DNA from: Candidatus Tectimicrobiota bacterium
Lineage (GTDB): Bacteria > Tectomicrobia > Entotheonellia > Entotheonellales > Entotheonellaceae
Length of the DNA stretch: 64,000 nucleotides
Assembly (NCBI GenBank): GCA_026005175.1
Contig: BPKO01000004.1
Coordinates: forward strand, 1 to 64,000
Direction of reading: 5' to 3'
Below the pieces are notes generated by a model. That model searched no databases. It saw nothing but the letters and a program-made list of their open reading frames with translations, and had not been told where the DNA came from. The position numbers were made by a program, and so were the translations under genes. Of this stretch, positions 1-8,891 are shown piece after piece; positions within the stretch are counted from its first letter, which is position 1, and each line of letters begins with the position of its first letter.

Positions 1-386
1 GGGCAAGCGCCCATTGCCCGATGCTCTGCCGAACGGTCATGGTGCTCCTCCCTACCGTGGATGTTTCAGGAAAAGCGCAGGGACAGGCGTCGGTTCGGGG
101 TCCGGGCCGATGAGGGGGTCATCGGTCCCAAGTCAGGCGGTATGTGATGACTTCCATCGCCATCACATGGGCCAGGGAGACCTCCAGGCGGTATTGACTC
201 TTTTGGGATGGGTTATGAAGCGCACTATGTTTATCGCCAACCCGTCACGCCTTGCTATCCTGGAAGCATGGCGAAACGGGCGCTCGCCGCATACTATAGC
301 TCATCACCAGCTCAGTTGAAAAGGGCCTGCAAGGGGAGGTAGGACAAGACTCACGCCTTGAGGCGGCTTGAGGCGAGCCTTCGCGC

Positions 387-409
387 AAATGGGGTCACAA
401 ATGGGGTCA
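387..409. repeat. Short tandem pair of AAATGGGGTCA
   Basis: The 11-mer AAATGGGGTCA occurs at 387-397 and again at 399-409, followed by GGTCTTGAATCGTGA. From memory, GGGGTCAGGTCTTGAAT-like strings occur at the ends of REP-associated IS200-type transposase units in proteobacteria. No transposase gene is visible here, so at most this is the end of such an element or a remnant. The recollection has not been searched. Confidence 0.25.
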
Positions 410-439
410 GGTCTTGAATCGTGACTTACCCCGAGCGGG

Positions 440-580
440 TCATCGCCCAGGTCATTCACCAACACCGCCTCGGCGCTGGCCGACGCCGCCTGGGTGGCCC
501 AGCGGCGCGCCAGCGCCACGCAGCAGGCCGCGGCCTTCAACGCCGCCGTGTGCGCCTTCCTGCGGCAGCACCGGGGGTGA
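440..580 (+). pseudogene. Possible C-terminal remnant of an alpha/beta hydrolase
   Basis: One plus-strand frame ending at the TGA at 578-580 reads like a protein C-terminus (ALADAAWVAQRRAS, then FNAAVCAFLRQHRG). Alpha/beta hydrolases often end with a helix of the type FNAALLAFL. No catalytic motif or start lies upstream, and 1-386 shows nothing I recognise. With the converging fragment at 593-949 it suggests that the array's trailer flank is built of broken genes. The family call is weak. Confidence 0.25.
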
Positions 581-592
581 AGGCCCCTCCCC

Positions 593-949
593 TTACGGCT
601 CGCTGCGGTCCCAGCCCTCTAGCACCCAGTAGCCCACCCGCGGCACCGCCACCACCGGCGAGAGTCCCTGCGCCCGCTTGAGGCGCTGGATGTTGTAGAG
701 GTGCGTGACTTCTTCAAAGTACATGTGCCGGAAAGTGGCCTCCAGGGTCATCACCAGCTCGCCCGGCGCCTCGGCCGGCGTCACGCCGTGGGGGTGCGCC
801 TGGATCATCAGCTGCCAGTGCGGCGGGAAGTCGCGGCGGCAGGTGTGCTGGCGCAGGAAGGCGCCGTCGTGCGTGGCCAGCACCCGCTGCGCCAGCGCCG
901 CTGAGCTTCTGGCGAATGCTCCACTGCGCCCCCGCCCAGCGCTCGGAAG
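593..949 (-). pseudogene. C-terminal fragment of an unknown protein, cut by the CRISPR array
   Basis: The minus-strand frame 593-883 encodes a protein-like sequence (RRDFPPHWQLMIQAHPHGV, FRHMYFEEVTHLYNIQRLK, VPRVGYWVLEGWD). A second frame upstream to about 949 (SERWAGAQWSIRQKL) joins it smoothly if one extra base near 900-910 is skipped. Upstream coding potential stops exactly where the first CRISPR repeat begins at 950, so the 5' part of the gene seems lost or displaced by the array. I do not recognise the family. It could also be a chance open frame, since GC-rich DNA has many. Confidence 0.35.
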
Positions 950-3900
950 GCTTCAAACCCTCATAGGTAGCCTCTCAACTGGCCAGCAGCTCAGCCACAT
1001 GGCCTGGCCTATCTAGTTTCAAACCCTCATAGGTAGCCTCTCAACCTGGATTCGTTACTTGGCAAGCAGCATCGGCGGCTGTGGCGGGCTCCGGTTTCAA
1101 ACCCTCATAGGTAGCCTCTCAACGGCCCTGCAGTGAGGGCCCGCACTCGCGCCCGTTTCAAACCCTCATAGGTAGCCTCTCAACCCGCACGCCATACGTG
1201 GCACTCGCGGCGCCTAGGTTTCAAACCCTCATAGGTAGCCTCTCAACGTGAACTGCGGCTGCACTGCCAATTGAGCCGCGTTTCAAACCCTCATAGGTAG
1301 CCTCTCAACCCTTTCAGGTAGCCGGCGCTTGACCATATTGGTTTCAAACCCTCATAGGTAGCCTCTCAACCGTATCTGCGGCCGAGTGCGTGGATCAGAT
1401 CACGTTGTTTCAAACCCTCATAGGTAGCCTCTCAACGCCAGGCCGCAGAAGGCTCACCTGCGTAGACGACGGTTTCAAACCCTCATAGGTAGCCTCTCAA
1501 CGGCAGCCAGGCGAGGCCCGCGACGGTCTCGAGGGCCGTTTCAAACCCTCATAGGTAGCCTCTCAACGTTTGGTGTTGCCATGACGACTAGTAAACGATG
1601 TTTCAAACCCTCATAGGTAGCCTCTCAACGCAGCTGATGACCACTGGACGAGCATCGGCGAATGTTTCAAACCCTCATAGGTAGCCTCTCAACGGCCTCG
1701 ATAGTTACTGCCAGGGGATGTGCTACGTTTCAAACCCTCATAGGTAGCCTCTCAACGCCCGCGTCCCGTGCCGCGCTCCATTCGATCAGGTTTCAAACCC
1801 TCATAGGTAGCCTCTCAACCTGGTTTTGACCGAAGATTATCTCCTCGAAGAGTTTCAAACCCTCATAGGTAGCCTCTCAACGCGGCAGCCCGGGCCTTCA
1901 GGGATGCTGGCCCAGGTTTCAAACCCTCATAGGTAGCCTCTCAACGCGGCGCGCCAGCGGCCACGGTACAGCGTTTCAAACCCTCATAGGTAGCCTCTCA
2001 ACAACATGCCGTTGCCGCCATGATCGTTTCAAACCCTCATAGGTAGCCTCTCAACGACTCGCAGGTTGTCTCAGTCCTAGCATGATCATGGGTTTCAAAC
2101 CCTCATAGGTAGCCTCTCAACGCATGGAAGCGAGAGCACCTCCAGCTGGCTTCCAGTTTCAAACCCTCATAGGTAGCCTCTCAACCGCGGACCGCCGTTG
2201 CCATCAGCGAGTTTCAAACCCTCATAGGTAGCCTCTCAACTGGAGGAACTCCGACGAATCTGTTTCAAACCCTCATAGGTAGCCTCTCAACTGGATCATC
2301 GGTCATCTGGCATGTCTTATGCCTGTTTCAAACCCTCATAGGTAGCCTCTCAACCTCCACTGCCTATCTCACGCTGGACGGTCGCGGAGTTTCAAACCCT
2401 CATAGGTAGCCTCTCAACCCCACCGCTCGGCAGGTTTCATCATACTTGCGCTAGTTTCAAACCCTCATAGGTAGCCTCTCAACAGGGCCGCCGCGCGGCG
2501 GCGCTCCGGCGTTTCAAACCCTCATAGGTAGCCTCTCAACGTCGCTCTGTGGTAGCATTATCGCAGTTTCAAACCCTCATAGGTAGCCTCTCAACGATCG
2601 CCGTTTCAGAGTCTTGAAGCCGACCCGTTCGAGTTTCAAACCCTCATAGGTAGCCTCTCAACATCGGGTTGGGTTCGGATTGTCGGATTTCTCAGGTTTC
2701 AAACCCTCATAGGTAGCCTCTCAACGACGGCGCCCGTCGACGTAGCCCAGCTCCAGGATTCGTTTCAAACCCTCATAGGTAGCCTCTCAACCGATCCCGG
2801 CCGCTGCGTCCAGGACAGCATGTGGTTTCAAACCCTCATAGGTAGCCTCTCAACAGGTCACTTTCCCACCTTGAAACGGCTATGGACGCGTTTCAAACCC
2901 TCATAGGTAGCCTCTCAACGCTGCCCTGTAGACTCCGTTCAGCTCCGTGTAGATGTTTCAAACCCTCATAGGTAGCCTCTCAACCAACACGTACCACGAG
3001 CTGTACCTGTAATACGGTTTCAAACCCTCATAGGTAGCCTCTCAACGGGCCGGATGGAGGCTGCAATGCTGCTACCCGGTTTCAAACCCTCATAGGTAGC
3101 CTCTCAACTTACCTGTACGCTCATAGGGCTGTGTCCGAGCATGTTTCAAACCCTCATAGGTAGCCTCTCAACCAGGAGAGGCCGCTGACATGCGCAGAGG
3201 ACGCCGTTTCAAACCCTCATAGGTAGCCTCTCAACTCGGAGACACGCCCGCTGCCCGTCAGCTGCGATGGGTTTCAAACCCTCATAGGTAGCCTCTCAAC
3301 CGATTGCGGTGGTCGAGCAGCTCGACCGCCGTTTCAAACCCTCATAGGTAGCCTCTCAACGCAAGCGCCAGAGGCTGCTTTGCTGAGACAGGTTTCAAAC
3401 CCTCATAGGTAGCCTCTCAACGTCCTAAACCGGTCGGTCCATCATCTACCCGGTTTCAAACCCTCATAGGTAGCCTCTCAACCTGGCAGGAGAGTCCTAC
3501 GCGACTTCAGGCGTAGTTTCAAACCCTCATAGGTAGCCTCTCAACTTCGGCGAGAGCGCACTCGCATCGTGCCGACTGCCGGTTTCAAACCCTCATAGGT
3601 AGCCTCTCAACGACTTGTCTTGTATCATGACGTACTTCACAGTTTCAAACCCTCATAGGTAGCCTCTCAACCAGTTACATTTTTCGTTCGGTAGCCTCTC
3701 AACTGCATAGTGAGCAAGTCCGCCCGCTGGGGGTGGACGCGACGAGTAGTTTCAAACCCTCATAGGTAGCCTCTCAACACAGGATGTTTTTTAGGGGGCT
3801 GACTCCGGACCACGTTCGAAAGAGTTTCAAACCCTCATAGGTAGCCTCTCAACCGTCGCCACGCGGACCTGTTGCGCAGGTCATCGCTCCTCGCGGGTTT

Positions 3901-4279
3901 CAAACCCTCATAGGTAGCCTCTCAACTCGTGTGGATACTCACAATCCCCAAATTGGACTTGAGTTTCCAACCCTCATAGGTAGCCTCTCAACAGGTGCCG
4001 CGGGCCATGCTGCTTCAGCCCGGATCCGGGTTTCAAACCCTCATAGGTAGCCTCTCAACCTGCTGGCACTGGACGAAATCGCCTGGGTCCATGAAGTACC
4101 GGGTTTCAAACCCTCATAGGTAGCCTCTCAACAGCGACGACTTTGCAGTCCTGAGACGCAGCGTGATGGTCTGGGGTTTCAAACCCTCATAGGTAGCCTC
4201 TCAACGAGCGCCCCGAAGGCGATCCCGGCACTGGTTCGTGCCACACCCTGTTTCAAACCCTCATAGGTAGCCTCTCAAC
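950..4279 (-). CRISPR. CRISPR array, 53 repeat units of 30 bp
   Basis: A 30-bp unit (plus strand begins GTTTCAAACCCTCATAG and ends GTAGCCTCTCAAC) recurs 53 times from 950 to 4279. Unit 1 (950) has a C at its second base, the unit at 3963 has an A-to-C change, and the unit at 3674-3703 is truncated or degenerate. Spacers range from 21 to 48 nt. Read on the minus strand the repeat ends in TTTGAAAC, close to the ATTGAAAC 5' crRNA handle of type I-B/III repeats. The array is therefore probably transcribed leftward, with its leader at the cas2 side and the altered unit at 950 as the old trailer end. It is adjacent to a complete set of I-B genes with a Cas6 to process it. No spacer target could be searched. 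Confidence 0.98.
3672..3703 (-). repeat. Truncated CRISPR repeat at a junction in the array
   Basis: After the normal unit 3642-3671 come 18 bases and then only the last 14 bases of a repeat (GGTAGCCTCTCAAC, 3690-3703). Counting back 30 bases to 3674, the left half matches the consensus poorly. The distance between the flanking intact repeats (3671 to 3749) is about 25 bases shorter than a normal spacer-repeat-spacer. This fits a deletion or recombination joint. Spacers to its left are about 30-36 nt and those to its right 36-45 nt. Confidence 0.8.
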
Positions 4280-4505
4280 CAAAACCAATCCTATTGGGTT
4301 CTCGCCGGACGACTGACCACTCTCCTGTCAAAAATCGAGTAAGGTGGAAGAGAACTTGCCCGCATCGCCGCAATTTGTCAAGTCGAGAGGGCACTACGCC
4401 AGTGGCGTCGCCTCCCCCGCTATCGTGCACGATCGGAAGTCGACGACCTCAAAGGAGCCCGCACGACCGCCTCTGCGCCCAGCTCCCGAGGCATGGATCA
4501 ATCGG
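4280..4505 (-). promoter_or_regulatory. Putative CRISPR leader
   Basis: This 226-bp non-coding stretch lies between the last repeat and the cas2 stop. Repeat orientation and the cleanness of adjacent repeats make it the leader side. An inverted repeat CCAAT-CCT-ATTGG (4285-4297) sits five bases from the first repeat on the leader side. On the minus strand a TTGACA (4326-4331) and a TAGGAT (4288-4293) are present, but 32 bases apart, too far for one sigma-70 promoter. Short open frames here do not look coding. Confidence 0.6.
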
Positions 4506-4769
4506 TTAGACGAGCCATTCCGGCCCACCCTTACGCCTCCCCAGTTCCCGGCGTTCCAACCACCTCTCGGTCCGCAGCATGTAGATCAGCACGCTGTCCT
4601 CCTCCTCGTCCATTACGTGGCGAAGCTCCCCCAGAAGCTTTTCTAGCTGTGCCCAAGTCAGCTCTCCTTCCAACACGGAGTTCTGCACCCAGGTAAGGTA
4701 TTTCCGCCCAACCTTCAACACCTTGGCCACCCGCTCCACCGCCACGTCATAGACCAAGATCACGTACAT
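4506..4769 (-). CDS. cas2: CRISPR-associated endonuclease Cas2
   Basis: This 87-residue protein is normal length for Cas2, the small ferredoxin-fold dimer that bridges Cas1 in the spacer-integration complex. It starts MYVILVYDV, the usual first strand with its conserved Asp (D8), and continues with the amphipathic helix and WVQNSVLEGEL typical of I-B Cas2. The frame stays open further upstream to 4946, but the family N-terminus begins at the ATG at 4769. It is the last gene of the leftward cas operon, 79 bp after cas1 and next to the leader. Confidence 0.95.
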   Translation of the reverse strand: MYVILVYDVAVERVAKVLKVGRKYLTWVQNSVLEGELTWAQLEKLLGELRHVMDEEEDSVLIYMLRTERWLERRELGRRKGGPEWLV

Positions 4770-4848
4770 GCCAGCTCGCTTTCCCTGAAAAGGGCTCTCT
4801 TCGACGTCCCGTTCGGCATCCTGCGTTAGGAAACATTCCCGGAAAAAG

Positions 4849-5874
4849 CTACCAGCGGCTCCTGAACGGTTCGTAGAGTTTTTCACCCAGGAGATGCTTT
4901 TCCAACTTGTAGAGCTCCAAGCGGATGAGGCGCCGATACGAGACATTCCGCCGCAATCCCCGGTGGTGGATAGTGGTCTGCAGCCGCTCTTCCCAGGCCT
5001 GTAGAAATATTTTCCGTCCTGCTTCCGTCAAGTAAAGCCCCTCAAGCGCCTCCTCGAAGTGTTTCGGCTGAATCTGCCGCCTCTGTACCATGCTCAGTAC
5101 TAAGCGATCTACCAGCAGGGGCTTAAAAATCTCGGCCACATCAAGGTTGAGCGTGAAGCGCCGAAAGTTCGTGGTGTGTAGAAAGCCGATTCGTGGATCG
5201 AGATGGGTCTTGTAGATCTCGGCGAGGGTCGCGGTGTAAAGCAGTGAGTTCCCAAAGGAGATCAGCGCGTTCAGTCGGTTGCGGGGCGGCCGCCGGGTAC
5301 GGGCCTCAAAGGCAAATGCCTCATTTTGCAAGATGAGGTCAAAGGCGCGGTAGTAGGCCTCACGGGCTTGGCCCTCGGCCTGCATCAGCCGCTCCACGCC
5401 GTCGCATCCCTCCAAAGGCCCCCGCTGCCGCTCCACTGTCTGCACGATTGGCTCCAGCTCGGTGCTCAAGCCCCGGTTCCGATAGTAGCGCAGGACCCGG
5501 AGCATATTCTCCAACGCCCCCTCCACGAAGCGGCGTGCTAAGTCCAACCGCTTGACCTCGTCGAGGTAGTACTCTGCCTGCTTGAGGGTCAAATACCCGG
5601 AGTTGTAGTGCTCCCGGGGGTAGAAGCTGCCCACGTAATAGCCACGGCGGCTGTAGAAGTGTAGCGAGACCTCGTTCTTGCTTAGGAATTCGAGCAAGCG
5701 CTTGTTGAAGTCCAGCTCCCCGAAGGCATGAATCTCCCCAATTTGCTCAATGGGAAAGTATTTCTTCTTGCCGGCTTCTCCTTCACTTCCACTCGGGGAA
5801 GGGATCTCTAAAACGAGGGTATTTTGCCTACGGCGCAATCGCCCGCTGCTCATCAGATAGAGCGTCCGCTTCAT
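4849..5874 (-). CDS. cas1: CRISPR-associated integrase Cas1 (type I-B)
   Basis: At 341 residues this is a full-length Cas1, the metal-dependent integrase that with Cas2 inserts new spacers at the leader-proximal repeat. An N-terminal beta domain (about 1-80) precedes the helical catalytic domain. Visible metal-ligand candidates are E167 in MQAEGQAREAYY, H233 in GFLHTT and D245 in LNLDVAEIFKP. RRPPRNRLNALISFGNSLLY is the characteristic core. It begins with ATG at 5874, 12 bp downstream of cas4. It is the only cas1 in the window, so both interference modules probably depend on it for new spacers. Confidence 0.97.
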   Translation of the reverse strand: MKRTLYLMSSGRLRRRQNTLVLEIPSPSGSEGEAGKKKYFPIEQIGEIHAFGELDFNKRLLEFLSKNEVSLHFYSRRGYYVGSFYPREHYNSGYLTLKQAEYYLDEVKRLDLARRFVEGALENMLRVLRYYRNRGLSTELEPIVQTVERQRGPLEGCDGVERLMQAEGQAREAYYRAFDLILQNEAFAFEARTRRPPRNRLNALISFGNSLLYTATLAEIYKTHLDPRIGFLHTTNFRRFTLNLDVAEIFKPLLVDRLVLSMVQRRQIQPKHFEEALEGLYLTEAGRKIFLQAWEERLQTTIHHRGLRRNVSYRRLIRLELYKLEKHLLGEKLYEPFRSRW

Positions 5875-5886
5875 TGTCTGCCTCCT

Positions 5887-6408
5887 TTAGGGCTCAGGGT
5901 CAGGCTCAAGAAGGTCGCCCCAGCAGAAGTCGCGGTAGGCGCAGCGGCGGCACCATGGGATGCGCTCTGGGGGCGGGGGCAGGTGCTCTTGTAGCAACTC
6001 CTGGAGCCCTTCAATGGCCGCTTGGAGGCGAGCGCGGCCCTCTTCGTCCAGCTCGACAGAGAAACGCCGGCGCTCCCTGGGAACGCGAAGCTCCCCACGG
6101 GCCCGGACCCCATACTCTTCCAGGCGCTTGAGGTAAAAGAGAAGCTGGAGGCGGGCGGCCTCGACGAAGCGGGAGGACTTCTTTACTTCGGCGGCGACCA
6201 CCTCGCCCTCGTCCGTCTCGAGGAGGTCGAGCTTCATCCCCGGAAGCGAAAGCTCTCGACGCTTAGAGCGGGGGTAAGCCCTTTCGCTCAGGAAGCGCCC
6301 CAGCTCCAGATAAGGGTCGTCCTCGTCGGGGGTGATCTCGTGAGCCATAAGCCACGCCTCTCGACGACAGATAGCCCAGTACCATAGCAGCGTCCCTGTA
6401 AGCTTCAT
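5887..6408 (-). CDS. cas4: CRISPR-associated exonuclease Cas4
   Basis: This 173-residue RecB-family nuclease trims prespacers and helps set PAM and spacer length in I-B adaptation. Four cysteines that would hold a [4Fe-4S] cluster are present: C14 and C153, C156, C162 (WCRRCAYRDFC). The nuclease core shows D61 in MKLDLLE and E74/K76 in VAAEVKKS. It lies 16 bp after cas3 and just before cas1, the usual cas4-cas1-cas2 order. Spacer length varies strikingly in the array, which makes this gene's activity of interest. Confidence 0.95.
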   Translation of the reverse strand: MKLTGTLLWYWAICRREAWLMAHEITPDEDDPYLELGRFLSERAYPRSKRRELSLPGMKLDLLETDEGEVVAAEVKKSSRFVEAARLQLLFYLKRLEEYGVRARGELRVPRERRRFSVELDEEGRARLQAAIEGLQELLQEHLPPPPERIPWCRRCAYRDFCWGDLLEPDPEP

Positions 6409-6424
6409 CGCCGTTCCTTCAGGC

Positions 6425-8863
6425 TTACTCGATCCAAGCGCCGGTTAGCTCCTCCGGCTCCCATACAAAGCCCGTTTCCAGGTCGTAGAAGCGCTTGAGC
6501 TGCCCATAGGGCACCCAGCGCAATCCCTCGGGGTCGTGCAGGGCGGGCGGGAGGTTCTGTTGGGCGCGGCGGAGCAAGGGGCGCACTGTGAAGTCGTGCA
6601 GCTTCTTTCGGTATCGCAAATAAGCCGAACGGCGGGCCTGGGGATCTCGGGACCTCAGTACTTCTGGTTGGAAGCGTTCCAGAAGCCAGCGCTCCCGCTT
6701 GGGGCTAAGAGCAACGAAGATGGGAACCTGTTCAGGGCTCTCGATGAGGTGGAACTCGCTGAGGACCGGGTCTTCGAGGCGGTCATAGGCCAAACGGCAG
6801 TAGGCTTGCCAAAACTCTTCTGCGCGTGCCTGTGAAAGGCGCTCTTGAGCCTCGCGGAAGTAGCGTTCGACCCACTCCGGGTAGGCTGTCTCGGGCAGCT
6901 CGCGGAGCCCCTCAAGTAGCCGGCGGGCGACGTGGATGTGGATTGCGCCGTAGACGCGGGCGGCTCCACCCTCCCGAAGGGGTAGGACGTAGGCCTGCCC
7001 CTCGGGTCGGGTTCCCTCGCGGTTGCAGCGGCCTGCCACCTGCACCAGCGCGTCTATGGGCCCCAGGTCCCGCACCGTGGCGGGGAAATCCAGATCGACT
7101 CCGGCCTCGACCACCTGGGTGGAGACGACCAGCGCCCGGCCGCCAGCCCGCAGGTGCCGCCTCAAGGCCCGCAGGCGGACCTTCCGCTGCCAAGGGACAA
7201 TGTTGGTGGAAAGATGGACGAGCCACTTGTCCCCACGAGGAGGGCCGAGGCCGAAAGGCTCCACCCGGCCCCGAAGGCGCTCCCGCAGCGCCCTGTAGAC
7301 CTCAAGCGAGGCGCGGACGGTATTGACCACGCAGAGGAGCGAGCCGTTCTCCTCATAGAGCTCCAGGATCCGCTCAGCCCAGGACTCCCGCTCAAGCTCG
7401 TCGGGATGGACCTGGAGCCGGGTGCGCGTCTGCCCCCGGAAGAGAGCGGATGGGTCGGGATGAAGCTCCCGCACCTCGGACTCGGGAAAGAGAAGCGGGC
7501 GGGTGGCGGTCATCTGAAGGACGACCAGCCCAAGCTCCCGCCGCAAGAGTTCAAACACCTTCCGCAGGAGGGGCCAGTACTCCATGGGGAGGGCTTGAGG
7601 CTCGTCCAGCACCACCACGGCCCCGACAAGGTTATGGAACTTTTTGAGGAAGCGATTCCGATACCCCACGAGCGTCTGGAAGAGCTGGACGAAAGTGGTC
7701 ACGACCACCTCGCTCTCCCAGGCCTCGACCATCAGGAGCGCTTGATCTAGAGGGAGGATTTCGTTATCTGTGCGATAGGCAATCTCCGCGAGGTGATGGT
7801 GGCGCAGCAGTAGCGTCTCGGGCACGGACCCTCCGGGATACACTGTGCGGAAGGCGTCCCGGAAGGCGCGGTAGTTTTGCTCGATAACAGTGATGAAAGG
7901 GAGGGCGTAGACGACGCGGGGAACGCGTTCTTCACCCCAAAGCGACTTCAGTTTGGCCCGCAGGCGCAGGGCTACGTCCAGGGCCGCAAACGTCTTCCCC
8001 AAGCCAGTGGGGGCCGTCATCGAGAAGACCGAACCGGGGATCTCCTCTAAATCAAGGGCTTCCACTGCCCGGCGGATCACCTGCTGAAACTCCTGGCGTC
8101 GACGGTCCAGCTCGTGGCGCGGCTTGGGGTGCCGCCCTCTGAGAAAGCGCTCGACGAGGTCTTTAGGAACAGGAGAGCGCCCGCCCCCCTCCAAGCGGGC
8201 GGCGCTGCGCTTGTCGGCGTCGAGCAGGGCGGAGAAGAGGAGTTGGCCCCAAAGGCAGAGCCGTGCCCCCTCCTCGGCGAGACGGTTCAGCTCGTAGGCC
8301 AGCCGATCCAGCTTCCCAAAGAGCCCCTTGAGGTCGGGCTTCTCGACGAACGCTACGGCTTGGTCCAGCCCTAGCGACTTCCACTCCTTGGCCCAAGTGC
8401 GCTCCTGTCGGAGGGCTTGGAGCTGTTGCAATAGGGCCCGCAGCGCCCGCCGCAGCTCCCCTGTAGCTTTGTCGGGGTCCCCCAAGGGCGGGAGAATCGC
8501 CTCCGGGGCGACCAGATTTCCGTGATGCCGGTGCACGGCCAGATACCCCAAGAGAGGCAAGAACTCCCGGCCAGGGGCTTCTGGGAGTTCCTCCTTAGAT
8601 AAGAGCCAAGCGGCGAGGACGGCCCCCAAGAAGGCGTGTCGCTCCAGCCCGCCCTCAAAGTGCTTTCTCTCCCTCAAGTGCGCCTGGAAGAAGGGGGTAT
8701 ACTTGCCCAGATCGTGGGCCAGTCCGACGAACTGAGCGGCCTCGCGCAGCAGTGTCCGGTGGCGCAGGGCCGGGTGATCCAGCCTTTCCCGGGCCCCTGC
8801 GCCCACCTCCCGAAGGTGCTCGCTTAGGGACTTTCCGGGGTGGGATTCGTAGCGCACCTCCAT
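6425..8863 (-). CDS. cas3: CRISPR-associated helicase/nuclease Cas3 (HD + DExD/H)
   Basis: This 812-residue Cas3 is the effector nuclease-helicase that type I Cascade recruits to shred target DNA. The N-terminal HD nuclease shows H50-D51 in FVGLAHDLGKY with further histidines (HAFLG, HRHHG). The helicase has a Walker A TAPTGLGKT (283-291), the DExx-box variant DEPQ (420-423), a SAT-like MTATRP, and the C-terminal QVAGRCNREG motif. All catalytic signatures look intact and the frame is uninterrupted. The start codon lies at the edge of a 9-bp inverted repeat that could affect translation. Confidence 0.97.
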   Translation of the reverse strand: MEVRYESHPGKSLSEHLREVGAGARERLDHPALRHRTLLREAAQFVGLAHDLGKYTPFFQAHLRERKHFEGGLERHAFLGAVLAAWLLSKEELPEAPGREFLPLLGYLAVHRHHGNLVAPEAILPPLGDPDKATGELRRALRALLQQLQALRQERTWAKEWKSLGLDQAVAFVEKPDLKGLFGKLDRLAYELNRLAEEGARLCLWGQLLFSALLDADKRSAARLEGGGRSPVPKDLVERFLRGRHPKPRHELDRRRQEFQQVIRRAVEALDLEEIPGSVFSMTAPTGLGKTFAALDVALRLRAKLKSLWGEERVPRVVYALPFITVIEQNYRAFRDAFRTVYPGGSVPETLLLRHHHLAEIAYRTDNEILPLDQALLMVEAWESEVVVTTFVQLFQTLVGYRNRFLKKFHNLVGAVVVLDEPQALPMEYWPLLRKVFELLRRELGLVVLQMTATRPLLFPESEVRELHPDPSALFRGQTRTRLQVHPDELERESWAERILELYEENGSLLCVVNTVRASLEVYRALRERLRGRVEPFGLGPPRGDKWLVHLSTNIVPWQRKVRLRALRRHLRAGGRALVVSTQVVEAGVDLDFPATVRDLGPIDALVQVAGRCNREGTRPEGQAYVLPLREGGAARVYGAIHIHVARRLLEGLRELPETAYPEWVERYFREAQERLSQARAEEFWQAYCRLAYDRLEDPVLSEFHLIESPEQVPIFVALSPKRERWLLERFQPEVLRSRDPQARRSAYLRYRKKLHDFTVRPLLRRAQQNLPPALHDPEGLRWVPYGQLKRFYDLETGFVWEPEELTGAWIE

Positions 8864-8890
8864 CTCGACTCATCTCCCTCGAGTCGAGAT
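8862..8890 (-). promoter_or_regulatory. Inverted repeat spanning the cas5-cas3 junction
   Basis: ATCTCGACT (8862-8870) and AGTCGAGAT (8882-8890) are perfect 9-bp arms around an 11-base loop. On the mRNA strand the loop carries the cas3 Shine-Dalgarno (GGGAG), and the first two bases of the cas3 ATG are the end of the 3' arm. Folding would pair part of the start codon. The arms lie between the cas5 stop and the cas3 start, so coding constraint does not explain them. The alternatives are a protein-binding operator or a processing site. Confidence 0.55.
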
Positions 8891-8891
8891 T

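Noticed and set aside
14-319. 101-residue frame at the window start
   Set aside because: No motif, no ribosome binding site and no neighbour support.
4288-4331. TTGACA/TAGGAT as the array promoter
   Set aside because: Spacing of 32 bases is incompatible with one sigma-70 promoter. Kept only as a note under the leader.
4294-4696. Small plus-strand frames in the leader and cas2
   Set aside because: They overlap cas2 antisense and the leader, and have no protein-like composition.
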